Positions 9,150 through 21,300 of a DNA stretch of 64,000 bases are shown piece by piece. Below the pieces are notes generated by a model. That model saw only the letters and a list, made by a program, of their open reading frames with translations, ran no database searches and was not told the origin of the DNA. Position 1 is the stretch's first letter, and the number at the start of each line of letters is the position of its first letter. Both the position numbers and the translations under genes were made by a program. Source of the DNA: Lysobacter enzymogenes (GTDB taxonomy: Bacteria; Pseudomonadota; Gammaproteobacteria; Xanthomonadales; Xanthomonadaceae); NCBI RefSeq assembly GCF_900106525.1, contig NZ_FNOG01000010.1, forward strand, positions 41,424 to 105,423. The letters run 5' to 3'.

Positions 9150-9956
9150 ATGCGCCGTCCCGCTGCCGTTCTGCTGCTCGCTCTGTGCGCTTCGCCCACC
9201 TTCGCCGCGATCAAATCCAAGCCGGTGGAGTGGAAAGTCGGCGACGAAACTTTCAGCGGCGTGCTGGTCTACGACGACGTCAACGCGATCAAGCGTCCGG
9301 GCCTGGTGATGGTGCCCAACTGGATGGGCGTGACCGACAACGCGATCAAGCGCGCGGGCGAGATCGCCGGCGACGATTACGTGGTGCTGGTCGCCGACAT
9401 GTACGGCCGCGACGTGCGGCCGAAGAACAAGGACGAGGCCAAGGCCGCGGTCGGCAAGGTCTACGCCGACGGCGGGCTGACCCTGCGCAAGCGCGCCAGC
9501 GCCGCGGTCGCGGCGTTGAAGGCGCAGGACAAGACCGCGCCGCTGGACGCTTCGCGCATCGGCGCGCTGGGGTTCTGCTTCGGCGGTTCCAGCGTGCTCG
9601 AGCTGGCGCGCACCGGCGCCAACCTCGCTGGCGTGGTCAGCTTCCACGGCGGGCTCAAGGCGCGCCTGCCGGACAGCGGCGTCAAGGTCAACGCGCCGGT
9701 GCTGGTGCTCAACGGCGCCGCCGACAAATCGGTGCCGAACGAGGACGTGGTCGCGTTCGAGAAGGAAATGGACGAGGCCGGCGCCGATTGGCAGCTGGTG
9801 AACTACAGCGGCGCGCGCCATTGCTTCGCCGAGTCGGAGAACGCGGGCAATGCGCCGGAAGACAACTGCCGCTTTGATGCGCGCGCGGCCAAGCGTTCGT
9901 TCACTGCGATGCGCGCGTTCTTCGTCGAGCGTTTCGGCGCGCGTTCCGCGGATTGA
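9150..9956 (+). CDS. Secreted dienelactone hydrolase-family protein
   Basis: This 268-residue alpha/beta hydrolase has a cleavable signal peptide (residues 1-19, ending in SPTFA), so it probably works in the periplasm or outside the cell. The nucleophile elbow is GFCFGGS with Cys143, the cysteine typical of dienelactone hydrolases. Asp192 (GAADKSVP) and His224 (GARHCF) complete the triad. Characterised relatives open lactone rings in chloroaromatic breakdown, but no such pathway is near and the substrate is unknown. CAGGAG at 9137-9142 supports the ATG at 9150. It sits alone between repeat clusters. Confidence 0.85.
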   Translation: MRRPAAVLLLALCASPTFAAIKSKPVEWKVGDETFSGVLVYDDVNAIKRPGLVMVPNWMGVTDNAIKRAGEIAGDDYVVLVADMYGRDVRPKNKDEAKAAVGKVYADGGLTLRKRASAAVAALKAQDKTAPLDASRIGALGFCFGGSSVLELARTGANLAGVVSFHGGLKARLPDSGVKVNAPVLVLNGAADKSVPNEDVVAFEKEMDEAGADWQLVNYSGARHCFAESENAGNAPEDNCRFDARAAKRSFTAMRAFFVERFGARSAD

Positions 9957-9990
9957 CGTAGCCGCGCGATTTAGTAGCTACGCGATCTAC

Positions 9991-10036
9991 CTGTAGGAGC
10001 GGCGCGAGCCGCGACTGCGACAACGCAACTACGCCG
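9991..10036 (+). repeat. REP-like unit, single copy
   Basis: A single direct unit beginning CTGTAGGAGCGGCGCGAGCC has no recognisable inverted partner. Together with its flank GCGATCTAC it is repeated almost exactly 109 bases further on at 10100, which suggests local duplication. Confidence 0.7.
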
Positions 10037-10099
10037 TAACTATCGCAACCCGCGTAGCGGCGCAAGCGCCCCCGACACCAACGCAGCTTGGCGATCTAC

Positions 10100-10198
10100 C
10101 TGTAGGAGCGGCGCGAGCCGCGACCGCGACAACGCAACTACGCCGAACCTTTCGCGATAACCGAGTTGTCGCAGTCGCGGCTCGCGCCGCTCCTACAG
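10100..10198. repeat. REP-like doublet, third inverted pair
   Basis: This pair starts with CTGTAGGAGCGGCGCGAGCC at 10100 and ends with CGCCGCTCCTACAG at 10198. The intervening CGACAACGCAACTACG block matches the unit at 9991. Confidence 0.85.
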
Positions 10199-10230
10199 GT
10201 AGCGGCCGCGACGACGCAGCGATAGAACGA

Positions 10231-10280
10231 ATCGGGGCCGGAACGCCCCGCCGCTCAGCGGCAAACGTTCCGGCCCCGAT
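10231..10280 (-). terminator. Hairpin terminator-like structure after ispB
   Basis: A perfect 15-bp stem, ATCGGGGCCGGAACG at 10231-10245 paired with its complement at 10266-10280, lies 30 bases beyond the ispB stop. Its loop contains a smaller CCGCT/AGCGG hairpin. No clean T-run follows on the minus strand, so intrinsic termination is likely but not certain. Confidence 0.55.
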
Positions 10281-10309
10281 GTCTGCGCAGAAACACCCGC
10301 GCGCAATCC

Positions 10310-11323
10310 TCAGTGATCGCGGCTCACCGCGTAGCGCGCCAAGCCGCGCAGCGCGGCGACGTAATCGTTGTCTTCCAACCCGTCCAGCGCCGCTTCGGCC
10401 GCGTCGGCGTAGTCCTGCGCGCGCTGGCGGCTGTAGGCCAGGCCGCCGGTGGCGTGGATCGCGGCCAGCACGTCCGGCATGGCGTCGCTGTCGCCGTGCT
10501 CGACCGCTGCGCGCAGGCGCGCGCGCACGGCGTCGTCGCTGTGGGCGATGGCGTGGATCAGCGGCAGCGTGGCCTTGCCTTCGGCCAGGTCGTCGCCGAG
10601 GTTCTTGCCCAGGGTCTGCGCGTCGGAGGCGTAGTCGAGCACGTCGTCGGCGATCTGGAAGGCGTAGCCCAGGGCCATGCCGTAGTCGTCCAGGCGCTGC
10701 TGCACCTGCGCGTCGGCGCCCGACAGCAGCGCGCCCAGGCGGGTCGCGGCGGCGAACAGCACCGCGGTCTTGCGCTCGATCACCCGCAGGTAGGCCGGCT
10801 CGTCGGTGTCGGGGTTGCGCACGTGCAACAGCTGCAGCACTTCGCCTTCGGCGATGCGGTTGGTGGTGTCGGCGAGGATCTTCATCACCTCCAACTGCTC
10901 CAGCTCGACCATCAACTGGAAGCTGCGCGAGTACAGGAAGTCGCCGACCAGCACGCTGGCGGCGTTGCCCCACACCGCGTTGGCGGTCTTGCGGCCGCGG
11001 CGCAGGTCGGACTCGTCGACCACGTCGTCGTGCAGCAGGGTGGCGGTGTGGATGAACTCGATCACCGCGGCCAACTGGTGCGCCTGCGGGCCGACGCCTT
11101 TCTCGCCGCGCCCGCCGAGCGCGCCGGCCGCCAGCAGCAACAGCATCGGCCGCAGGCGCTTGCCGCCGGCGCCGACGATGTACTCGGCCACCTGGTTGAT
11201 CAGCACCACGTCCGAGGCCAGCCGGCGGCGGATCAGGGCGTCGACCGCCGCCATGTCGTCGCGGGCCAGGGATTGGATGTTCGCCAGGTCGGGGACGGAC
11301 AGGGTCGTAGCGCTGGAAGGCAT
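10310..11323 (-). CDS. ispB: Polyprenyl (octaprenyl) diphosphate synthase
   Basis: This trans-prenyltransferase elongates farnesyl diphosphate with isopentenyl diphosphate to make the side chain of ubiquinone. The 337-residue protein has GGKRLRP at residues 53-59, the first aspartate-rich motif DDVVD at 99-103, and the second, DDVLD, at 226-230, each with the usual surroundings (TATLLHDDVVDES, YAFQIADDVLDY). Chain length cannot be read from sequence with certainty; eight units is the usual product in gammaproteobacteria. The ATG at 11323 gives the family length; its SD site is weak. It transcribes away from the DUF11 operon. Confidence 0.92.
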   Translation of the reverse strand: MPSSATTLSVPDLANIQSLARDDMAAVDALIRRRLASDVVLINQVAEYIVGAGGKRLRPMLLLLAAGALGGRGEKGVGPQAHQLAAVIEFIHTATLLHDDVVDESDLRRGRKTANAVWGNAASVLVGDFLYSRSFQLMVELEQLEVMKILADTTNRIAEGEVLQLLHVRNPDTDEPAYLRVIERKTAVLFAAATRLGALLSGADAQVQQRLDDYGMALGYAFQIADDVLDYASDAQTLGKNLGDDLAEGKATLPLIHAIAHSDDAVRARLRAAVEHGDSDAMPDVLAAIHATGGLAYSRQRAQDYADAAEAALDGLEDNDYVAALRGLARYAVSRDH

Positions 11324-12343
11324 GGGCGGTCGGATCGGTAAAACGGAAATTATAGGGCTTGGGCGCTGGACAACTGAGCCCGCGGCAAGCGGCGGATGGG
11401 GCGGGGCATTCGACGGCGGAGGGGCTGCGGACGGGGCCCGCCAGGGGGCGTTTGCGGGCGACTTAGCTGAATGGGCTGAATCGACTGCCACCAAATGCAG
11501 CTTTTTACGCATTTTTTGAAGGTTTATGCGATCAAGGTCGCACCGCGATTTCACGCGCCTTCTGCGCGAAGGCCGCTAATTTCGACCTGAAAAACCACTT
11601 TTAGTTCGTTCTTTCGACTTGCTTAGCGTGTGGTCCAGGCGATTCGGCATGGCCGCGGGGCCAAGGGCAAAAACTGTCGGACTGCGTCAGTTTTTGGTCC
11701 AAAAAGGCTCAATTTGTGCTTCCTCCATCTCACATGCGATGTGATTTACGTTGAAATAACAATGTGACGGATGGCACAATATTTGTAGTCCTGTCCTGTA
11801 TGGCAGTACGAATCACGTATTGGCGGTAGGGGTTCCACTCAAGGTGAGCAAAAGGCGTGACCTCAGGGCACGCGCCGGATGCGAGCGGAGAGGGGAAGCA
11901 AGGGGGGCACGTATGACGTGTCAGAGGTCAAACATCGGTATCCGGGTGGATATCGCTGGTCCTGCCGTCCAGTGGACGGCTTCCTTCCGAGCGTCGCGCA
12001 GTGGCCCGTACGGGGCGCGCGTCGAGCGGTTCCTGCTGTAACGAAATCGACAGGCCGAGCGGTACCGGCCGGGGCGTCGACGCATGCGTCGAGGTGCCGG
12101 CAGGCAACGCACGACCGACTTCGACGCACGCGCGGCCTGCCGCCGCGGCGCCGGGGGCAGGACCGCCAAGGCTCGAGCGTTCGCGTTCGCTGCGGCAACC
12201 GCATTCGTCGTAAGGCACGACCCGCACCACCAAGGCAAACCCGCAGTAAGCACGTCGACCAGCCGGAAGACGCACGCAGACTCCCGCCGCGAGGCGGGGT
12301 CGGCGCGTCACGGCGCTTACCGATCTCCTGTTTGGGCTACCGC
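11324..12343 (+). promoter_or_regulatory. Long AT-richer leader upstream of the DUF11 operon
   Basis: About one kilobase without a convincing gene lies between divergent ispB and the DUF11 gene. The best promoter is TTGAAA (11751-11756), an 18-base gap, then CACAAT (11775-11780), which would leave an untranslated leader of roughly 550 bases. Other structures are a hairpin AAAAACTG/CAGTTTTT at 11669-11695, the inverted repeat TCACAT-GCG-ATGTGA at 11730-11744, and a perfect 16-base palindrome TCGACGCATGCGTCGA at 12077-12092. The DUF11 frame is open back to 11879, but that part codes for basic, low-complexity sequence and is probably not translated. No known riboswitch was recognised. Confidence 0.4.
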
Positions 12344-15300
12344 ATGAAAATCGCCAACCTCTTCGTTCCGTCCAGCCAGCCGCCGCGTACGCGCGATCCC
12401 GATGCTGGCCCGCGCAAGACTCGCACCGGAATGAGGATGTGGTTCGCCGCGGCGTTGGCGCTGGCGGCGCTGCCGGCCTTCGCCCAGAACTTCCCGGCGA
12501 CGCTGAGCAACACCGCGAGCATTTCGCCGCCGGCGAATGTGACCAACGTCGACACCGCGTGCACCAGCAACGGCGGCGTGTTCAGCGGCGGCGTGTGCTC
12601 CTCGACCGATACCAACACCCTGGCGGCGGTGTCGGACCTGGCGGTGACCAAGACGGTGTCGAACGCGACCCCGACCGTGGGCACCAACGTCACCTTCACC
12701 GTGACCGTGACCAACAACGGCCCGTCGGCCGCGGTCAGCACCGTCGTCAACGACGCGCTGCCGGCCGGCTACACCTTCGTCTCGGCCACGCCGAGCGTGG
12801 GCACCTACAACGCCGGCACCGGCGCCTGGGCGGTCGGCACCCTGGCCACCGGCGCCAACGCCACGCTGCAGATCGTGGCCACGGTGCGTCCGGCCGGCCC
12901 CTACGCCAACACCGCGACCGCCAGCTCGTCTTCCACCGATTCCAACCCGGCCAACAACAGCGCGACCAGCACCCCGGTGCCGGTGGCCTCGGCCGACCTG
13001 GCGGTGACCAAGACGGTGTCGAACGCGACGCCGACCGTGGGCAGCAACGTCACCTTCACCGTGACGGTGAACAACAACGGCCCGTCGGCGGCCGCGGGCG
13101 TCAACGTCAACGACCAGTTGCCGGCCGGCTACACCTTCGTTTCGGCGACGCCGAGCGTGGGCACCTATAACGCCGGCACCGGCGTGTGGGCGGTCGGCGC
13201 GCTGGCCTCGGGCGCCAACGCGACCTTGCAGATCGTCGCCACCGTGCGCGCCACCGGCCCGTACGCCAACACCGCGACCGCGACCTCGACCACCAGCGAC
13301 CCGACCCCGGGCAACAACACCGCGACCAGCACGCCGACCCCGGTGGCCTCGGCCGACCTCGCCGTGGTCAAGACCGCGTCGAGCGCGACGCCGGCGATCG
13401 GCACCAATGTCACCTTTACCATCACGCTGACCAACAACGGCCCGTCCGCGGCGGCTGGCGTGAACGTCAACGACCAACTGCCGGCCGGCTACCTGTTCGT
13501 CTCGGCCACGCCGAGCGTGGGCACCTACAACGCCGGCACCGGCGTGTGGGCCGTGGGCGCGCTGGCCAACGGCGGCAGCGAGACCCTGCAGATCGTCGCG
13601 ACCGTGCTGCCGACCGGCCCGTACGCGAACACCGCGACGGCGACCTCGACCACCGGCGACCCGACCCCGGGCAACAACACCTCGACCAGCACGCCGACGC
13701 CGGTGGCTTCGGCCGATCTGGCCGTCACCAAGACCGCCTCGAACGCGACGCCGACCGTCGGCACCAATGTCACCTTCACCGTGACGGTGAACAACAACGG
13801 TCCGTCGGCCGCCGCAGGCGTCAACGTCACCGACCAGCTGCCGGCCGGTTACACCTTCGTCTCGGCCACGCCGAGCGTGGGCACCTACAACGCCGGCACC
13901 GGCGTGTGGGCGGTTGGCGCGCTGGCCTCGGGCGCCAACGCGACCTTGCAGATCGTCGCGACCGTGCGTCCGACCGGCCCCTACGCGAACACCGCGACGG
14001 CGACCTCGACCACGACCGACCCGACCCCGGGCAACAACACCGCGACCAATACCCCGGTGCCGGTGGCCTCGGCCGATCTGGCTGTGGTCAAGACGGCGTC
14101 GAGCGCGACGCCGGTGGTCGGCACCAACGTCACCTTCACCATCACCCTGACCAACAACGGTCCGTCGGCGGCCGCGGGCGTCAACGTCAACGACCAGCTG
14201 CCGGCCGGCTACACCTTCGTTTCGGCGACCCCGAGCGTGGGCACCTACAACGCCGGCACCGGCGTGTGGGCGGTCGGCGCGCTGGCGGCCAGCGCCAACG
14301 CGACCTTGCAGATCGTCGCCACCGTGCTGCCGACCGGCCCGTACGCGAACACCGCAACGGCGACCTCGACCACGAGCGATCCGACCCCGGGCAACAACAC
14401 CTCGACGACCACGCCGACGCCGGTGGCTTCGGCTGATCTCGCGGTTACCAAGACCGCGTCGAGCGCAACCCCGACGGTGGGCACGAACGTCACCTTCACC
14501 GTGACCGTGACCAACAACGGTCCGTCCGCGGCGGCCGGCGTGAACGTCAACGACCAACTGCCGACTGGCTACACCTTCGTCTCGGCCAACCCGAGCACGG
14601 GCACCTATAACGCCGGCACCGGTGTGTGGGCGGTCGGCAACCTGACCAACGGCGCCAGCGCGACGCTGACGATCACCGCGACCGTGCTGGCGACGGGCAA
14701 CTACGCCAACACCGCCACGGCCACGTCGAGCACCAGCGACCCGACCCCGGGCAACAACACCGCGACCAACACCCCGACGCCGGTGGCTTCGGCCGATCTG
14801 GCCGTGGTCAAGACCGCGTCGAGCGCGACGCCGGTGGTGGGCACCAATGTCACCTTCACCATCACCCTGACCAACAACGGCCCGTCCGCGGCGGCCGGCG
14901 TGAACGTCAACGACCAGTTGCCGGCGGGTTACACCTTCGTCTCGGCGACGCCGAGCGTGGGCACCTACAACGCCGGCACCGGCGTGTGGGCGGTGGGCGC
15001 GCTGGCCAACGGCGGCAGCGAAACCCTGCAGATCGTCGCGACCGTGCTGCCGACCGGCCCGTACGCGAACACCGCGACGGCGACCTCGACCACCAGCGAC
15101 CCGACTCCGGGCAACAACACCTCGACCAGCACGCCGACGCCGGTGGCTTCGGCCGACCTGGCGGTGACCAAGACCGCGTCGAACGCGACCCCGACCGTGG
15201 GCACCAACGTCACCTTCACCGTGACCGTGACCAACAACGGTCCGTCTGGTGCGGCGGGCGTCAACGTCAACGATCAGCTGCCGAGCGGCTACACCTTCGT

Positions 15301-18300
15301 CTCGGCGAACCCGAGCACCGGCACCTACACCGCCGGCACCGGCGTGTGGGCGATCGGCACCCTGGCCAACGGCGCCAGCGCCACGCTGCAGATCGTCGCC
15401 ACCGTGCGCGCGACCGGCAGCTACGCCAACACCGCGACCGCGACCTCGACCACCAGCGATCCGACCCCGGGCAACAACACCGCGACCAACACCCCGACGC
15501 CGGTGGCTTCGGCCGATCTGGCCGTGGTCAAGACCGCGTCGAGCGCGACGCCGACGGTGGGCACCAACGTCACCTTCACCATCACGCTGACCAACAACGG
15601 CCCGTCCGCGGCGGCCGGCGTGAACGTCAACGACCAACTGCCGGCCGGCTACACCTTCGTCTCGGCGACGCCGAGCGTGGGCACCTATAACGCCGGCACC
15701 GGTGTCTGGGCGGTGGGCGCGCTGGCCAACGGCGGCAGCGAGACCCTGCAGATCGTCGCGACCGTGCTGCCGACCGGCCCGTACGCGAACACCGCGACGG
15801 CGACCTCGACCACGAGCGACCCGACCCCGGGCAACAACACCTCGACCAGCACGCCGACGCCGGTGGCTTCGGCCGACCTCGCGGTGACCAAGACCGCGTC
15901 GAACGCGACCCCGACCGTGGGCACCAACGTCACCTTCACCGTGACCGTGACCAACAACGGTCCGTCTGGTGCGGCGGGCGTCAACGTCAACGATCAGCTG
16001 CCGAGCGGCTACACCTTCGTCTCGGCGAACCCGAGCACCGGCACCTACACCGCCGGCACCGGCGTGTGGGCGATCGGCACCCTGGCCAACGGCGCCAGCG
16101 CCACGCTGCAGATCGTCGCCACCGTGCGCGCGACCGGCAGCTACGCCAACACCGCCACGGCGACCTCGACCACGAGCGATCCGACCCCGGGCAACAACAC
16201 CGCGACCAACACCCCGACGCCGGTGGCTTCGGCGGATCTGGCCGTGGTCAAGACCGCGTCGAGCGCGACGCCGACGGTCGGCACCAACGTCACCTTCACC
16301 ATCACGCTGACCAACAACGGCCCGTCCGCCGCTGCGGGCGTGAACGTCAACGACCAGTTGCCGGCCGGCTACACCTTCGTCTCGGCGACGCCGAGCGTGG
16401 GCACCTACAACGCCGGCACCGGCGTGTGGGCGGTGGGCGCGCTGGCCAACGGCGGCAGCGAAACCCTGCAGATCGTCGCGACCGTGCTGCCGACCGGCCC
16501 GTACGCGAACACTGCGACGGCGACCTCGACCACGAGCGATCCGACCCCGGGCAACAACACCTCGACCAGCACGCCGACGCCGGTGGCTTCGGCCGACCTC
16601 GCGGTGACCAAGACCGCTTCGACCGCGACGCCGACCGTGGGCACCAACGTCACCTTCACCGTGACCGTGACCAACAACGGTCCGTCTGGTGCGGCGGGCG
16701 TCAACGTCAACGATCAGCTGCCGAGCGGCTACACCTTCGTCTCGGCGAATCCGAGCACCGGCACCTACACCGCCGGCACCGGCGTGTGGGCGATCGGCAC
16801 TCTGACCAACGGCGCCAGCGCCACGCTGCAAATCGTCGCCACCGTGCGCGCGACGGGCAGCTACGCCAACACCGCGACCGCGACCTCGACCACCAGCGAC
16901 CCGACCCCGGGCAACAACACCGCGACCAGCACGCCGTCGCCGACCGCCTCGGCCGATCTGGCCGTGGTCAAGACCGCCTCGAGCGCGACCCCGACGGTGG
17001 GCACCAACGTCACCTTCACCATCGCGTTGAGCAACAACGGCCCGTCCGATGCGGCCGCGGTGGTGGTCAACGATCCGCTGCCCAGCGGCTACACCTTCGT
17101 CTCGGCGAACCCGAGCGTGGGCACCTACGACAACGGCACCGGCGCCTGGACCGTCGGCGCGCTGGCCAACGGCGCCAACGCCACGCTCGACATCGTCGCC
17201 ACCGTGCGCGCGACCGGCAGCTACGCCAACACCGCCACCGCGACCTCGACCACGGGCGATCCGGACAGCGCCAACAACAGCTCGACCAATACGCCGACGC
17301 CGGTGGCTTCGGCCGACCTGGCCGTGGTCAAGACCGCGTCCAACCCGACCCCGGTGGTCGGCACCAACGTGACCTTCACCATCGCGGTCAGCAACAACGG
17401 CCCGTCCGACGCCGCCGCGGTGGTGGTCAACGATCCGTTGCCGAGCGGCTACGCCTTCGTCTCGGCCACGCCGAGCGTGGGCGCCTACAACAACGGCACC
17501 GGCGCCTGGACCGTCGGCACCCTGGCCAACGGCGCCAGCGCCACGCTCGACATCACCGCGACCGTGCTGGCGACGGGCAACTACGCCAACACCGCCACGG
17601 CGACCTCGACCACGGGCGACCCGACTCCGGGCAACAACACCGCGACCAACACCCCGACCCCGGTGGCTTCGGCCGACCTGGCCGTGGTCAAGACCGCGTC
17701 CAACCCGAACCCGACGGTCGGCACCAACGTCACCTTCACCATCGTGGTCAGCAACAACGGCCCGTCCGCAGCCGACGCGGTGGTGGTCAACGACGCGCTG
17801 CCCAGCGGCTACACCTTCGTCTCGGCCAACCCCAGCACCGGTACCTACAACGGCACCGCCTGGACTGTGGGCACCCTGGCCAACGGCGCCAGCGCCACGC
17901 TGACCGTCACCGCGACGGTTCTGGCGACGGGCAACTACGCCAACACCGCGACCGCGACCTCGACCACGGGCGACCCGACCCCGGGCAACAACAGCTCCAC
18001 CAGCACGCCGTCGCCGGTGGCCTCGGCCGACCTGGCGGTCACCAAGACCGTCGACAACGCCGCGCCGCCGGTCGGCAGCAACGTGACCTTCACCATCGAA
18101 GTCAGCAACGCCGGCCCGTCCGCGGCCGACGCGGTGGTGGTCAACGATCCGCTGCCCAACGGCTACGCGCTGGTGTCGTCGACGCCGAGCGTGGGCACCT
18201 ACAACGGCACCGCCTGGAACGTGGGCAACCTGGCCGCGGGCGCCAACGCGACCCTGACCGTGGTGGCGCGCGTGCTGGAGACCGGCAGCTACGCCAACAC

Positions 18301-21300
18301 CGCCACCGCGACCTCGCCGACCTCCGACCCGAACAGCGGCAACAACACCGCCACTTCGACGCCGGTGCCGACGCGCAACCCGCAGATGACCCTGGCCAAG
18401 GCCCAGACCAGCTACGCCGACAACGATTCCAGCGGCACCATCACCATCGGCGACGTGCTGACCTACACCTTGACCGCCACCAACACCGGCAACGTCACCT
18501 TGCACAACGTGGTCATCACCGACAGCAAGACCACGCCGTCGAGCTGGAACTGCCCGGACATGGCGCCGACCGGCCCGAGCGCGGTGTGCACCGTCACCGG
18601 CACCTACACCGTGGTCCAGGCCGACGCCGCCAGCGGCAACATCGTCAACAACGCCGGCGTGACCTCGGCCGAGATCACCACGCCGGTGACCGCGACCACC
18701 AACACCCCGGTGCAGCGCCGTCCGATCGTGGCCAACAACGACGCCGGCACCGTCGCCAACGGCGCCGCCGGCGGCACCGCGGTGGCCAACGTGCTGAGCA
18801 ACGACACCCTCAACGGCCAGCCGGCGACCACCGCCACGGTGACCATCAGCCAGGTCTCCACCTCCGATCCGAAGGTGACCCTGGATCCGGCCACCGGCGC
18901 GGTGCATGTCGCCCCGGGCACGCCGAAGGGCAGCTACACGGTCGAGTACCGGATCTGCGAAATCGCCGACCCGGCCAACTGCACCACCGCGACCGTCGCG
19001 GTGACCGTCGACGCTGCGCCGATCGACGCGGTCGACGACATCGTCGCCAGGCCGGTCAACGGCGCCACCGGCGGCACCAACGTGGTCAACGTGCTCGGCA
19101 ACGACACCCTGGGCGGCAGCGCGGTCAATCCGGCCGACGTCACCGTCAAGCCGAACAGCAACGGCCCGCTGACGGTCAAGGCCGACGGCAATGTCGATGT
19201 CGCGCCGAACACCCCGGCCGGCACCTACACCGTCACCTACCAGCTGTGCGAAGTGCTGAACCCGGCCAACTGCGACACCGCGACGGTCACCATCACCGTG
19301 TCGGCGCCGGCGATCACCGCCACCGACGACCCGGCCGGCGGCACCGGCGTCACCCCGCAGAACACGCCGGTGACCACCAACGTGATCGCCAACGACACGC
19401 TCAACGGCGCGCCGATCGATCCGAACCTGGTGACCATCACCGTCAGCACCGGCCCGGCCAACGGCACCACCGTGGTCAACAGCGACGGCACCATCACCTA
19501 CACGCCGCGCAACAACTTCAGCGGCGACGACGTCTACACCTACACGATCTGCGAGAAGCTCAACCCGACCAACTGCGCCACCGCGCAGGTGCACGTGACC
19601 GTGCAGCCGAACAAGGTCACCGCCAACCCCGACACCGCCCAGACCAACCAGCAGACCCCGGTGACCATCAACGTGATCGGCAACGACACGGTGACCGGCG
19701 CGCCGCTGGATCCGGCCTCGGTGAGCGTGGTCGGCCAGCCGGCCAACGGCACGGTGACCTGCACGGCGGGTTCGTGCACCTACACGCCCAAGCAGTTCTT
19801 CGCCGGCACCGACAGCTTCACCTACCGCGTCTGCGACACCTCCTCGCCGACGCCGGTGTGCGCCAACGCCACGGTGACCATCACCGTGATCGCCAACGCG
19901 CCGGTGCTGCGCCTGGTCAAGACCTCGGCGGTGCGCGAGGTCAAGATCGGCGACCTGGTCCGCTACAGCGTGCTGATCGAGAACGTCGGCGACTCGCCGG
20001 CGGTGAACGCCACCCTGGTCGATATCCCGCCGGCCGGCTTCACCTTCGTCGACAACTCGCTGACCGTGGACGACGACAACAAGAACGGCGTGGTCATCAG
20101 CGCCAACCCGCTGCGCATCGGCGGCATCGACGTGGCGATCGGCGGCAAGGCCACCGTGAGCTACTTCCTGCGCGTCGGCGCCGGCGTGGGCAAGGGCACG
20201 CACAAGAACCAGGTCACCGGTTACGACGACAAGGGCACCAAGATCTCCAACGACGCCACCGCCGAAGTGACCATGGCCGGCGACCCGCTGCTGGAAGACA
20301 GCCTGCTGGTCGGCAGCGTGTTCGACGACCGCGACGGCGACGGCTGGCAGGATCCGGCCAAGGCCACCGGCGTGCGCGTGCAGGGCGGCTTCGCGCCGAA
20401 CGCCTACGTCGCCGGTTCCACCACCGTCGACCGCGGCGAAGGCCCGGTCGCCGAGCCCGACGCGAGCGCGCCGATGCTGCACGGCATCGCCCTGGGCCGC
20501 ATCGACGGCCGTGGTTCGGCGGCGATGCCGACGCGCGAAGTGGTGGTGCGCCAGACGCTGAGCGAACTGGCCTTCACCGACGACTTCGTGCTGACCACCG
20601 ACGAAGGCACCACCGTGCGCATGGGCGCCGACGGCCGCAGCACGGTCGAACGCACCCGAGGCGACGCTGCCAAGGGTTTGACCGCGCAAGACCTGCAGGT
20701 CACCCGTCAGGTCAGCCAGGGCGCGGCCGGTTACGTCGTCTCCTACACGATCCGCAACAACGGCATCGAGGAGCGCGGCATTCCGGGCGTGCGCATCGCA
20801 TCGGTGGAAGGTCTGATCATGGAAACCGACGCGTACGGCCGTTACCACCTGGAAGGCATCGAGGGCGGCAACGCCGCGCGCGGCCGCAACTTCATCCTCA
20901 AGGTCGATCCGGCCACGCTGCCGCCGGGCTCGGTGTTCACCACCGAAAACCCGCGCGTGCGCCGCATCACCCAGGGCATCCCGACCCGCTTCGACTTCGG
21001 CGTCAAACTGCCGCCGGGCGAAGTGTCCGGGACCAAGTCGGAGACCGACGTGGAACTGGGCGAGGTGATGTTCGACGCCGGCAGCGCCAAGGTGAAGGAG
21101 AGCTACGCGCCGATGTTCGGCCAGATCGCCGCCCGCCTGCGCGATGCCGGCGGCGGCAGCGTCACCGTCGCCGCGCAGGCCGATGAGGAGGCCCTGGCCT
21201 TCGCCCGCGCCCGCGCAGTGCAGGCCGAGCTGCTCAAGCAGATCGAGGGCGACCCGGCGCTGGCGAGCAAGGTCAAGGTGGACGTGGTCGCCGGCACCGA

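Noticed and set aside
11780-11960. A cyclic-di-GMP (GEMM) riboswitch in the DUF11 leader, suggested by GGCACGCGCC and GAGCAAAAGG.
   Set aside because: The segments are not in the order or spacing of the known class, and no second conserved helix is seen.
12632-18370. The periodic repeats were considered as a CRISPR array or satellite.
   Set aside because: Units are 360 bp, coding in one frame, and without spacers; they encode DUF11 domains.
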